DNA of 7,786 bases from an uncultured Marinilabiliaceae bacterium (GCA_905235955.1 CAJONN010000090.1:1-7786), one strand, 5' to 3'. Shown: positions 1-7,196, counted from the stretch's first letter. Notes: generated by a model from the sequence alone, not told the origin. Translations and numbers: made by a program.

Positions 1-228
1 ATTGATGGTTGGCCACACATCGCCAACAATCGTCCATCGATAATCAGCGAACGACCTATCTTTTATTGATGTAAATATCTCAAGTTTCGTAAGTGAAAAA
101 TGCACAGAAAATAAGCCATAAATGGGTGAAAGAGAGATAACCAACAAATTGCCATCCAACAATAAGCACGAAACCAGATTTTTACCTCGCGGTTGTCGCC
201 TTTGGTACGGAGCGTAAAGAAAAAAATA
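1..228. other. Non-coding stretch with dispersed-repeat copy
   Basis: No convincing gene is visible here. The first 69 bases are open in plus-strand frame 1 and end in TGA, so they could be the last codons of a gene entering from the left, but no protein family is recognisable. Bases 4-31 can form a small hairpin (GTTGGC at 8-13 pairing with GCCAAC at 22-27), with no T-tract after it. Bases 73-115 resemble 7641-7682 and are listed separately as a repeat. The minus strand is open through much of the stretch and includes the peptide TLRTKGDNREV, but there is no plausible start, so I treat it as an intergenic repeat rather than a gene. Confidence 0.6.
73..115. repeat. Degenerate dispersed repeat, left copy
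   Basis: This segment aligns by eye, in the same orientation, with 7641-7682: 36 of 42 aligned bases match and there is one single-base gap. The shared core reads CTCAAGTT-CG-AAGT followed by AAAAATG and then AAATAAG. Neither copy lies inside a gene, and the two copies sit on opposite sides of the five-gene block. The two minus-strand translations share the peptide LRNL-YL, but neither copy has a credible start codon. This looks like a short non-coding repeat family; its function is unknown. Confidence 0.55.
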
Positions 229-234
229 AGCAAC

Positions 235-267
235 AAAAAAGGTTGGCTTCTTGCAAAGAAACCAACC
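235..267 (-). terminator. Intrinsic terminator after the FadL-type gene
   Basis: On the minus strand GGTTGG-T-TTCTT pairs with AAGAA-G-CCAACC around a 3-nt TGC loop. This gives a 12-bp stem with one G-U pair, followed at once by six T residues (235-240 on the plus strand are all A). It starts 49 nt after the stop codon of the outer-membrane protein gene, as expected for its terminator. On the plus strand the same stem has one C-A mismatch and is followed by a T-rich run at 270-281, so it may also stop weak transcription from the left. Confidence 0.85.
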
Positions 268-316
268 CATTTTTCTTTCTTACATCTTGAAGTTTAGCGG
301 ACAATAATAAATTTTT

Positions 317-1846
317 TTAGAACCTAAAGCCTACTGAAACTACAACGTTATGACTTTTTGATTCTGTTGCGGCTGGCTGATTATCTTCATATTGATATTC
401 AGAGTAGGGTAGCACCCACTGGTCGCCTTTCTCCGTGCGGCATACGTAAGCCAAATCAAGGAAAAAGTTGTTGTGTCTGAACCCTATGCCTCCTGATACA
501 GCTTGGTGTTTGTAGCTGTTCTGTATTATGCCACTTTTGAATGGGGTGGTCTGCATATTGTATCCTGCTCTGAGGTAGAGGCTCTCTATTATTCTGCCCT
601 CTATGCCAGCTCGCAGTGTGTGCGTGCGTTTCAGAGTATTTTTTATATCATCGTTGATATTGTCGTAGTAAGTGTTGCTGCCACCATCTTCGTCTTTGAA
701 TTTGCTTTTGCCATAGTCTGACATCTCGTAGTCTACACTTATTATGGCATAGTTGCTTATGACGCCTGCCAAGCTACCAACCAATTTTCCGGGTGTACGA
801 TAGTTGTAGTCATAGTCGCCATCGGGTGAGTAATATTCATAGTCGTCGTATGCGCCATTTATCCATGTCTCGTAGCGTTCGTTTATCTTCATAAACGATG
901 GTGAATGTATGGCTAAGCCTATACGAAGTGCATTGACAGGTTTTACTATTACACCTGCTTTGAAGTTGACGCCTGAGCCATCATCTTTTAGGTCGGTTGT
1001 GTATGTAAAGTTGTTGGCTGTATTGTCAAATGGTATACCATAGTATTCTTCGTAGTGCGTTGTTTTCTCTTTGTGGCGTAGCGATACTATGCTTATCGAT
1101 GCTCCCCAATACACTTTGTTTGATATGTTCATGGCATAGGCAAAACTTGTTTCGCCTTTGTAGCCACTCTCTTTTATGTGTTGTGTGTGGTCAACAAGTC
1201 CACCTATAGCATCTTCGCGTGCTGCAAGGTCGAGCTGATTGTTGCCGTAGGGTTCTTCCCATACGTTGGTGCTAAATGCAATGTGTGTGTTGGTTCCGTT
1301 GTCATCGTACGGACCTGTTATCCAACCTGCATCGTAGGCTATAGCACCGCTAAATTCATCGTTTAGTATATCATCGTTTGCACAAAAATAGTCGAGCATA
1401 GAGTTGCGCCTATATAGGCTATTATAAACTGAGTTTTTGTTGTAGTCGGCAAGGCGTGAATATGATATTGAGAAGTTTTGTGATAATATGCCTTGTGTGT
1501 TTTCGCGCATTGTATTGCCAAAGGTAAACGATGCTCCTATGTTGTTGAACGGAACGCTTATTTTGTCGTCATCGCTTTTGGTGCCGTAATATTCGCTTTT
1601 GCTTTTGTCTACATCAACGCCAAGCGAAAGTCCTATTTCGGTGGCTCTGTATGCAGCCAAGCCTGCCGGGTTTATTGATTGTGATGTAAGGTCGGCACCC
1701 AATGCGCCAAATGCTGATCCCATAGCTTGTGATCGCGCTGTACCTTCGTAGTCGCACTTGTTGAATATTACTGCGTCGTTGTAGTTTTGGGCTGTTGTAC
1801 CTATAGTTAATAGTAGAGCTGGTACTATTTTTATTATTTTTTCCAT
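317..1846 (-). CDS. OmpP1/FadL-type outer-membrane beta-barrel protein
   Basis: The 509-residue product is predicted to be an outer-membrane beta-barrel of the OMPP1/FadL/TodX transporter family, which moves hydrophobic or small compounds across the outer membrane. Bacteroidota members are often labelled hemin receptors without proof. A Sec signal peptide covers residues 1-19 with likely cleavage before Gln20. The family signature lies at about residues 35-64: a GTARSQAMG segment, then GAFGALGAD-like sequence (here SAFGALGAD) and SINPAGLAAYR. The rest alternates polar and hydrophobic residues, rich in Tyr, Asn and Asp as in barrel strands and loops. The chain ends in GFRF with a terminal Phe, the usual end of a BAM substrate. 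It is the last gene before a strong terminator. A hairpin lies just upstream of its start, and no promoter box is visible in the 72-nt gap, so it may depend on transcription from the lipoprotein gene. The substrate cannot be told from sequence. Confidence 0.85.
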   Translation of the reverse strand: MEKIIKIVPALLLTIGTTAQNYNDAVIFNKCDYEGTARSQAMGSAFGALGADLTSQSINPAGLAAYRATEIGLSLGVDVDKSKSEYYGTKSDDDKISVPFNNIGASFTFGNTMRENTQGILSQNFSISYSRLADYNKNSVYNSLYRRNSMLDYFCANDDILNDEFSGAIAYDAGWITGPYDDNGTNTHIAFSTNVWEEPYGNNQLDLAAREDAIGGLVDHTQHIKESGYKGETSFAYAMNISNKVYWGASISIVSLRHKEKTTHYEEYYGIPFDNTANNFTYTTDLKDDGSGVNFKAGVIVKPVNALRIGLAIHSPSFMKINERYETWINGAYDDYEYYSPDGDYDYNYRTPGKLVGSLAGVISNYAIISVDYEMSDYGKSKFKDEDGGSNTYYDNINDDIKNTLKRTHTLRAGIEGRIIESLYLRAGYNMQTTPFKSGIIQNSYKHQAVSGGIGFRHNNFFLDLAYVCRTEKGDQWVLPYSEYQYEDNQPAATESKSHNVVVSVGFRF

Positions 1847-1863
1847 ATTCTTAGTTTTTGTAG

Positions 1864-1896
1864 CAAAGGCGCAACTATCTGATTATTGCGCCTTTG
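1864..1896 (-). other. Perfect 11-bp intercistronic hairpin
   Basis: CAAAGGCGCAA (1864-1874) and TTGCGCCTTTG (1886-1896) are perfect inverted repeats around an 11-nt loop. The hairpin sits in the 72-nt gap between the lipoprotein stop codon and the FadL-type start codon, 17 nt before that start. On the minus strand it is followed by CTACAAAAAC, not by a T-tract, so it is not a textbook intrinsic terminator. It could be a weak terminator or attenuator, an mRNA stabiliser after the lipoprotein cistron, or a structure that affects translation of the downstream gene. The structure is plain to see; its role is inferred. Confidence 0.7.
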
Positions 1897-1918
1897 TTAA
1901 TGCTATATATACTTTTTG

Positions 1919-3283
1919 TTATCTGCGTCCACCTGTTGAACGTCCGCCACCTGACGATGTTGTACGTCCGCCACCGCTATACGATGAGCGCGATGAACTA
2001 CCACTATACGATGAGCGTGCAGGACTGCTTGATGTTGAGCGTGGAGTGGTGCTATATGATGAGCGCGATGAACTGCCAGTGTATGATGATCTGCTTGCCG
2101 ATGATGTTCGCGTTGTTCCACTTTGTGTTGCAGTAGAGCGTGTGGTGTTGGTTGTAGCAGCTGAGCGCGTTGTGGTGTTGGCCGTACTTCTGGTTTGGCT
2201 CTGTACATTGCTTTGGTTGGTTACCGTGCGCGATGTTGCTCTGCTTGTTGTTGTGTTGGTAGTGTTGCTGTTGGTAGTGTTGCCATTTACTACGGTTGCT
2301 CTGTTGCCAACAGTAGCCGATGAGCGTGTATACGACGTTGTTGAGCGTGTGCGGTTGGTGTCTGTGTTATATTGCGATGCATTGCCACGACTATATCTTT
2401 GTTGTGCTGCTGCATTTCTGTTGTTGCGCGAAGCACTTGGTACGCTTGTGCGTCTATTGTAAGCATATCCATGATGATGACCATCCCAATATTGATGATA
2501 ATAGGGGTGATAGTATCCACCATACCATCCATGCCATCCGTATCTGTATCCATATCCATAATACCATGGGTCCCAACCCCAAGCGTAGTTGTAATACCAT
2601 GGGTCGTACCAGCCGCCATAGCTTATTCCCCAGCCCCAATGCCAACCGTGATGATGGTAGCCAAAATTCCATCCGAAATTCCAATTGTAGTAATAATTAG
2701 AATAGAATGGGTTCGACCACGATGGCACTACGTAGGCATATCCGTAGCGGTCTACATACAAATTCCAATCAGGTGAATATTGTAGTGATGTGAAGAGTGG
2801 GTCGTAATATCTTACAGTTGATATCGGACTATGAAATTTTATAATGCGCTCAGCATATTCTTGATCTGACGATGTGCCATTGAAGCCACCAACCCAAACG
2901 CCATCAGCTTCTGGCGCATCTATGTATAGTGTGTCGCCCGACTGTGTGAGGTTATATGCTTTGCTGTCGTCGGCCGATGCTATCATTTTTTTGTTGTCAG
3001 GGTCGTAGTATGCCTGTATTGCGCTGAAGTCTCTGTTGTCGTTGTTGTAGTTGGTTGCGGTGCGTGTAGAGTTGTAGCTATTTACACGGTTGTTATACGA
3101 ATCTATGTCAGTGTTGGTGACTTGTGTTTCTGGATTTGCCGTTGCGGCAGTTGTCAGATTCCGACGACCACTATAATACAAGTCATCGGTCATAGCACTA
3201 TTGCTTACAGCCCCTGTGGTTGCACAGCTTGCAAGTGCTAATACTGCTGTGCCCAATGCTGCTGTTTGGTAAATGTGTATCAT
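1919..3283 (-). CDS. Predicted lipoprotein with Trp/Tyr/His-rich core and Ser/Thr/Arg-rich tail
   Basis: From ATG 3283 the product is 454 residues. It opens with a hydrophobic segment and a lipobox LASC with the acylated Cys at position 20, so it should be a lipoprotein anchored after Sec export. After a DDLYYSGRR motif (about 33-41) comes a fairly ordinary domain to about residue 188, with GVWVGGFNG near 128-136. Residues about 190-275 are extremely rich in Trp, Tyr, His and Gly (for example GWHGWYGGYYHPYYHQYW). The remaining ~180 residues are almost entirely Ser, Thr, Arg, Asn and Gly and end in TGGRR. Similar DDLYYS lipoproteins with aromatic centres and Ser/Arg/Gly tails occur in Bacteroidales, as I recall, without known function. 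An upstream ATG at 3328 would add 15 residues including KKK, which would give the signal peptide the positive charge the shorter form lacks. I prefer 3283 because a -7-like box ends 2 nt before ATG 3328. Function is not recognised. Confidence 0.8.
   Translation of the reverse strand: MIHIYQTAALGTAVLALASCATTGAVSNSAMTDDLYYSGRRNLTTAATANPETQVTNTDIDSYNNRVNSYNSTRTATNYNNDNRDFSAIQAYYDPDNKKMIASADDSKAYNLTQSGDTLYIDAPEADGVWVGGFNGTSSDQEYAERIIKFHSPISTVRYYDPLFTSLQYSPDWNLYVDRYGYAYVVPSWSNPFYSNYYYNWNFGWNFGYHHHGWHWGWGISYGGWYDPWYYNYAWGWDPWYYGYGYRYGWHGWYGGYYHPYYHQYWDGHHHGYAYNRRTSVPSASRNNRNAAAQQRYSRGNASQYNTDTNRTRSTTSYTRSSATVGNRATVVNGNTTNSNTTNTTTSRATSRTVTNQSNVQSQTRSTANTTTRSAATTNTTRSTATQSGTTRTSSASRSSYTGSSSRSSYSTTPRSTSSSPARSSYSGSSSRSSYSGGGRTTSSGGGRSTGGRR
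1977..2078. repeat. In-frame direct repeats in the Ser/Arg-rich tail
   Basis: The 27-nt segments 1977-2003 and 2052-2078 match at 25 of 27 bases and are offset by 75 nt, exactly 25 codons. A shorter copy of the first half (CTATACGATGAGCG) recurs at 2004-2017. On the coding strand these encode SGSSSRSSYS-like repeats. This points to growth of the tail by local duplication and makes the segment a candidate for length variation between strains. Confidence 0.7.
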
Positions 3284-3330
3284 AGTATTGCGGTTTAGAT
3301 TGTTTTTCTTCTTAAACACAAAAATCATAC

Positions 3331-3338
3331 CAAATATA
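3331..3338 (-). promoter_or_regulatory. Candidate -7 box for the lipoprotein gene
   Basis: On the minus strand this is TATATTTG, an exact match to the Bacteroidota -7 consensus TAnnTTTG. It lies between recN and the lipoprotein gene, where a new promoter would be expected. A transcript starting a few bases downstream would begin at about 3324-3328, leaving a leader of about 40 nt before ATG 3283. No clear TTTG -33 element is seen at the usual distance, and the region is very AT-rich, so a chance match is possible. Confidence 0.45.
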
Positions 3339-3398
3339 TAACTATATGATGTTTTGTATATGTTTTTTATTTGTTTGTTGTTACATACTGCCCTTTTT

Positions 3399-5051
3399 TT
3401 ATTTCCCTAACAATTCTTTGGCGTTTTGTAGCGCAGCATCGGTAATGTGTGTGCCACTCAGCATTTTGGCTATCTCTTCTACTCGTTGGTTGGTGTTGAG
3501 TAGAGTGATGTCTGATATGGTGCGGTCTGCAAGGTCGTGTTTGAATACTTTGTAGTGCGTATTGCCTTTAGCTGCTACTTGTGGTAGGTGTGTGATGGCT
3601 ATAACTTGCATGTTCTGAGCCATTTCTGTCATTATGCTACCCATTTTGTCGGCCACTTCGCCTGATACGCCTGTGTCTATTTCGTCAAAGATTATGGTTG
3701 GTAGGGCGGTCGATTTTGAGAGTAGGCTTTTGATGCTTAGCATTAGTCTCGACATCTCACCGCCTGAGGCTACTTTGGCTATGTCTGATGGTTCGCCATT
3801 TTTGTTGGCTGCAAAGAGGAATCTGATGTCGTCTTGTCCGCTTGGCGCAAAGTCGGTTGTTATGGTGTGCGAAACTACAAACTTGGCGTTGTGAATGCCC
3901 ATGTCGTGTAGGTCAGATTCTATGTTTTGTGTTATTTGGTCAAATACTGTTTTGCGTTTTTGTGTTAGCGCATCGGCTTTTTGAGTTAGTACGAGGCGTT
4001 GCTGCTCTATTTTTTTTCGGAGTTCGTCTATTTCAATGTCAAAGTTGCTTACTGCTTTTAGCTTTTCGGCAAGGTCGTTCTCTATCTCTATAAGTTGGTC
4101 TATTTCAGCAACGCGATGTTTCTTCAATAGATTGTATATTAGGTCTATGCGTTGGTCTATTTCGGCAATGCGTGCTGGGTTGTATTCTATGCGGTCAGTT
4201 ACTTGTTCAAGTGTTTTGAGCAGGTCAGCGAGGTCTATTTTGGCAGTTTCTATGCGGTTGGTGGCATCGGTACCAGTGGGTAGGTAGTTTTGTATTTTGC
4301 ATATTTTGTTGCTGATATTGCCTAATACCGATATTATTTTTTCGTCGCCACCAAGCTCTTCAATGGCAAACGATAGTGCCTCTTTTATCTCCTCTGCGTT
4401 TACAAGTGTGCTATGCTCTGCCTCAAGTTGTTGCATTTCGCCACTTTGTAGTTTGGCAGCTGCCAATTCGTTGTATTGAAATTGCATGTAGTCGGCTTCT
4501 TGTTTTAAGTTTTCGTTGTCGGCACACATATTTTTTTCTCTCTGCACAAGCTGTTTATATTCGTTATAGCTCTCTGTGTAGCTATTCAGTAGCTCTTGTG
4601 TTTGTGCTACTGCATCTATCACTTTTAGGTGAAATGTATCTGACGAGAGTAGTAGGTTTTGGTGTTGCGAGTGTATGTCAATTAGCCTCTGACCTATTTC
4701 TTTTAGAAATGAAACGCTTGCTGGCGAGTCGTTTACAAATGCTCTTGATTTGCCGTTGGGCAATATTTCGCGGCGTATTATGGTTATGGGGTCATAGTCG
4801 GCACCTTCTGCTTCAAAGAGTGGTTCGAGTTGTAGTTTGCTTACATCGAATGTGGCTTCAACTACGCATTTTTTCTCTTTGTCAAGTAGCACTTGTACGT
4901 CGGCGCGTTGCCCCAATATTAGGTTCAGAGCTCCAAGCATTATTGATTTGCCGGCTCCTGTCTCGCCTGTTATTATGGTCAATCCATTGGCAAGGTCAAG
5001 GTCGGTTTGGTCAATTAGTGCGTAGTTGTTTATGGTTAGTTCTTTGAGCAT
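3399..5051 (-). CDS. recN: DNA repair protein RecN (SMC-like ATPase)
   Basis: RecN is a cytoplasmic SMC-family ATPase that acts early in RecA-dependent repair of DNA double-strand breaks, holding or organising broken ends. The 550-residue length is normal for the family. The N-terminal half-domain has Walker A GETGAGKS at 29-36 and the conserved IDIHSQHQN segment at about 124-132. Residues about 150-385 are charged and Leu/Gln/Glu-rich, as expected for the coiled-coil arms. The C-terminal half-domain has the ABC signature ASGGEMSRLMLSIK at 428-441, Walker B TIIFDEIDTGVSG at 452-464 and the His-loop ITHLPQVAA at 486-494. All ATPase motifs look intact. The start at 5051 gives the typical MLKELTINNYALI opening. 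The gene follows DUF4835 after 30 nt with no terminator between, so it is probably the last gene of the coaBC operon. No SOS-type operator was recognised upstream. Confidence 0.97.
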   Translation of the reverse strand: MLKELTINNYALIDQTDLDLANGLTIITGETGAGKSIMLGALNLILGQRADVQVLLDKEKKCVVEATFDVSKLQLEPLFEAEGADYDPITIIRREILPNGKSRAFVNDSPASVSFLKEIGQRLIDIHSQHQNLLLSSDTFHLKVIDAVAQTQELLNSYTESYNEYKQLVQREKNMCADNENLKQEADYMQFQYNELAAAKLQSGEMQQLEAEHSTLVNAEEIKEALSFAIEELGGDEKIISVLGNISNKICKIQNYLPTGTDATNRIETAKIDLADLLKTLEQVTDRIEYNPARIAEIDQRIDLIYNLLKKHRVAEIDQLIEIENDLAEKLKAVSNFDIEIDELRKKIEQQRLVLTQKADALTQKRKTVFDQITQNIESDLHDMGIHNAKFVVSHTITTDFAPSGQDDIRFLFAANKNGEPSDIAKVASGGEMSRLMLSIKSLLSKSTALPTIIFDEIDTGVSGEVADKMGSIMTEMAQNMQVIAITHLPQVAAKGNTHYKVFKHDLADRTISDITLLNTNQRVEEIAKMLSGTHITDAALQNAKELLGK

Positions 5052-5081
5052 GTTGTCGGTTTTTGTATGATGAGTGGTGGC

Positions 5082-5987
5082 TTATTTGCCATTTTTTATT
5101 TTCTGATATTTGTTGATGTTGGCGGGGTCGGCCAATTGTAGGGCCTGATATACTTTTTCGCGCTCTATTTGTGGCGCTTGGCTAAATATGTTTACAATCT
5201 CATCGCTTTTGGCTGTGAAGAATATTGTTAGCAAGTAGGCGTTGCGTGTAGCGTTTTGCTTTACTTTTTTCAGTTGTTCCATGCTTTCAGCTATGGCTTG
5301 CCTGCCGCGTTCTACGCTTTCTGTCATTTGGTCGAGTCCTTTGCGGTGATAGTTGTATAGCTCTTGTCTGAATATCTTGTGGTTGTTGTCGAGCGCATTG
5401 TTTATTAGCCAATATCTGTTTTGTGTGCTTTCAAACGATTTCCATCCCGAAAAGGCCGATGATTGTGCTTGGTTTACAATATTTTCGGCTTGTTTGAAAT
5501 ATTGCGACCCACCATTGAGCGAGAATGTGTCATAGTCTATTCCCAACATAAAATATGTATAGAAGGCTATGATTGGCACAAGGTTGTCAGGGTCGTAACT
5601 ATTTGGGTTGTAGGTGAGTGGCTGTCCTTCGTTGTATCTAAATTGTATGTCGCCATCTTGCATGTTGAATGTTGTTGTGGTGTAAGCACTGTTGTACACA
5701 GGTCTGCGCAGTTGCACGGTGAGTGTGCCTTTGAATTCGTTTGACGATATTTGCTCTGTGATGTTGAAGTTGAGGCTACATTCTATGCGTTCTTTGTTGT
5801 CAAAGTTGTCGTTGGTCCATATTTGCGATTTTACAAAGTCTTGTAAGGCATTGCGCATATTGTCATACACCTGTTTGTTGGTGCCTTGTACTTGTGCTGA
5901 TTGCACACTTATGTTGCATAGCATCTCTTGTGCCGATGCTATGCTAATGCTTGCAAATATGGCTATTATTGTGCTTAGTGTTTTCAT
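5082..5987 (-). CDS. porD: DUF4835 family exported protein (type IX secretion-associated, PorD)
   Basis: The 301-residue product has a Sec signal peptide (residues 1-19, cleavage in ASA-QE), so it acts in the periplasm or at the outer membrane. Recognised motifs of the family are RRPVYNSAY near 94-102, LGIDYDTFSLNGG at 148-160, SGWKSFE near 180-186, RYWLINNALD near 191-200, NYHRKGLD at 212-219 and FFTAKSDEIVNIFS at 256-269. As I recall, the same blocks occur in the DUF4835 proteins of Flavobacterium, and current annotation calls the family PorD, linked to the type IX secretion system; its exact role is not established. Cys24 and Cys70 appear conserved in the homologues I remember and could form a disulfide. 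Its start codon lies 3 nt after the coaBC stop, suggesting translational coupling, and recN follows after 30 nt. Family assignment is firm; the secretion role is knowledge of the family, not shown here. Confidence 0.9.
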   Translation of the reverse strand: MKTLSTIIAIFASISIASAQEMLCNISVQSAQVQGTNKQVYDNMRNALQDFVKSQIWTNDNFDNKERIECSLNFNITEQISSNEFKGTLTVQLRRPVYNSAYTTTTFNMQDGDIQFRYNEGQPLTYNPNSYDPDNLVPIIAFYTYFMLGIDYDTFSLNGGSQYFKQAENIVNQAQSSAFSGWKSFESTQNRYWLINNALDNNHKIFRQELYNYHRKGLDQMTESVERGRQAIAESMEQLKKVKQNATRNAYLLTIFFTAKSDEIVNIFSQAPQIEREKVYQALQLADPANINKYQKIKNGK

Positions 5988-5990
5988 GTG

Positions 5991-7196
5991 TTAACTTTGT
6001 TTTTCTCTCATTATCTCTTCCAATTTGTCAACAATGTCAGCTGCACATTCGCTTTTGGGCTTGAGGTCGAATGCTGTGCGGTTGCTTTTGTTGTCAAATA
6101 TAGTTATTTTGTTGGTGTCTACACCAAAACCTGCACCTTTGTCGTTGAGCGAATTGAGCACAATGAAGTCTAAGTTTTTGCTTTGTAGCTTGTGTGTAGC
6201 GTTGGTCTCTTCATCGTTGGTTTCGAGCGCAAAGCCCACCAATGTTTGGTCTTCTCTTTTCATCTGTCCCATGCAAGCAGCTATGTCGTTGGTAGGGCAG
6301 AGGTTGAGTGTCATGCCTCCTTTGCGCTTTATTTTGTTGTCGGCAATGTTCTCTGGTGCAAAGTCAGCAACAGCGGCTGTCATTATGGCGGCTTGGGCTT
6401 GTGCAAAGTGCGCTTGGCATGCTTCATACATTTGCTTGGCACTCTCTACACTCACTACTGTTATGTTTTTGTGCTTAGCTTTGAGTTTTACTGGTCCGCT
6501 TATTAGCACTACATTGGCACCACGTGCTGCCAATTCTTCGCAAATGGCGTAGCCCATTTTCCCGCTCGAATAGTTGCCAATAAAGCGTACTGGGTCTATT
6601 TTTTCGTACGTCGGACCAGCAGTTACCATTATTGTTTGTCCTCCGAGTGTATTGCTATGCTTGAATATGTCATCAATGGCTTGGGCTATTGTTTCTGGCT
6701 CAGCCATACGTCCCTTGCCTGTTAGTCCGCTTGCCAAAAAACCATCTTCAGCTTCTACTATGCCAACACCTCTACTGCGCAGTGTTTGTATGTTTTGCTG
6801 CGTTGCTTGATGTGCATACATGTCAAGGTCCATTGCTGGAGCTATTATTGTTGGACATTTGGCTGATAAATAGGTAGTTAGTAATAAATTATCGGCAATG
6901 CCATTTGCCATTTTTGCCAATGTGTTGGCAGTGCAAGGTGCTATTACGTAGCAGTCGGCCCACAATCCTAAACTTACGTGGCTATTCCATTGTCCGTTTT
7001 CAGGGTCGAAAAAGTCAACGGCTATTGGGTTTTTCGACAATGTGGCTAATGTAAGTGGTGTGATGAATTGCTTGGCCATTTCGGTCATTACTACACGCAC
7101 TTCGGCTCCTTGCTTAACAAGTAGGCGAATGAGATATGCTGTTTTGTAGGCTGCTATGCCGCCCGTAACTCCAACGAGTATGTGTTTACCATTCAT
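5991..7196 (-). CDS. coaBC: Bifunctional phosphopantothenoylcysteine decarboxylase / phosphopantothenate-cysteine ligase CoaBC
   Basis: CoaBC catalyses two steps of coenzyme A synthesis: CoaB joins cysteine to 4'-phosphopantothenate using a nucleotide triphosphate, and CoaC decarboxylates the product with FMN. The 401-residue length is standard. The CoaC domain (about 1-182) shows VGVTGGIAAYK at 8-18, the catalytic His73 in NSHVSLG, APCTANTLAKMANGIADNLL in the flavin region and PAMDLDMY at 120-127. The substrate flap reads ASGLTGKGRMAEP at 155-167, with Ser156 where E. coli Dfp has its catalytic Cys158. The CoaB domain (about 185-401) has TAGPTYEKIDPVRFIGNYSSGKMG at 192-215 in conserved form, AAVADFAP at 274-281, NKIK at 287-290 with the expected Lys, VGFALET at 320-326 and GAGFGVDTNKI at 354-364. 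It is the first gene of the cluster, and a -7-like box lies 41 nt upstream. CATTTA/TAAATG repeats (7194-7207) span the start codon. Confidence 0.97.
   Translation of the reverse strand: MNGKHILVGVTGGIAAYKTAYLIRLLVKQGAEVRVVMTEMAKQFITPLTLATLSKNPIAVDFFDPENGQWNSHVSLGLWADCYVIAPCTANTLAKMANGIADNLLLTTYLSAKCPTIIAPAMDLDMYAHQATQQNIQTLRSRGVGIVEAEDGFLASGLTGKGRMAEPETIAQAIDDIFKHSNTLGGQTIMVTAGPTYEKIDPVRFIGNYSSGKMGYAICEELAARGANVVLISGPVKLKAKHKNITVVSVESAKQMYEACQAHFAQAQAAIMTAAVADFAPENIADNKIKRKGGMTLNLCPTNDIAACMGQMKREDQTLVGFALETNDEETNATHKLQSKNLDFIVLNSLNDKGAGFGVDTNKITIFDNKSNRTAFDLKPKSECAADIVDKLEEIMREKQS

Noticed and set aside
1..69. Plus-strand frame open from base 1 to a TGA at 67-69
   Set aside because: Too short to recognise any family; it could be the end of a gene outside the window or chance.
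1903..2619. Alternative minus-strand frames (1903-2208, 2290-2619, 2454-2684) inside the lipoprotein gene
   Set aside because: They are frame-shifted readings of the same repeats (His/Arg/Gln-rich or Asp/Met/Ile-rich). The main frame has a signal peptide, a lipobox and a full-length open reading frame.
2046..2776. Long plus-strand open frames (2046-2462, 2320-2700, 2372-2776) opposite the lipoprotein gene
   Set aside because: They are antisense to a low-complexity, strongly biased coding region that avoids stop codons in several frames. Their translations are Val/Leu or Ile/Met/Pro-rich runs without domain character.
4376..5047. Plus-strand frame of 223 codons opposite recN
   Set aside because: It is an antisense shadow of a fully intact recN with all ATPase motifs, and its Leu/Arg/Val-rich translation resembles no family.
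6025..6552. Plus-strand frame of 175 codons opposite coaBC
   Set aside because: It is antisense to highly conserved CoaB sequence and is rich in Ser/Leu/Ala with no recognisable domain.
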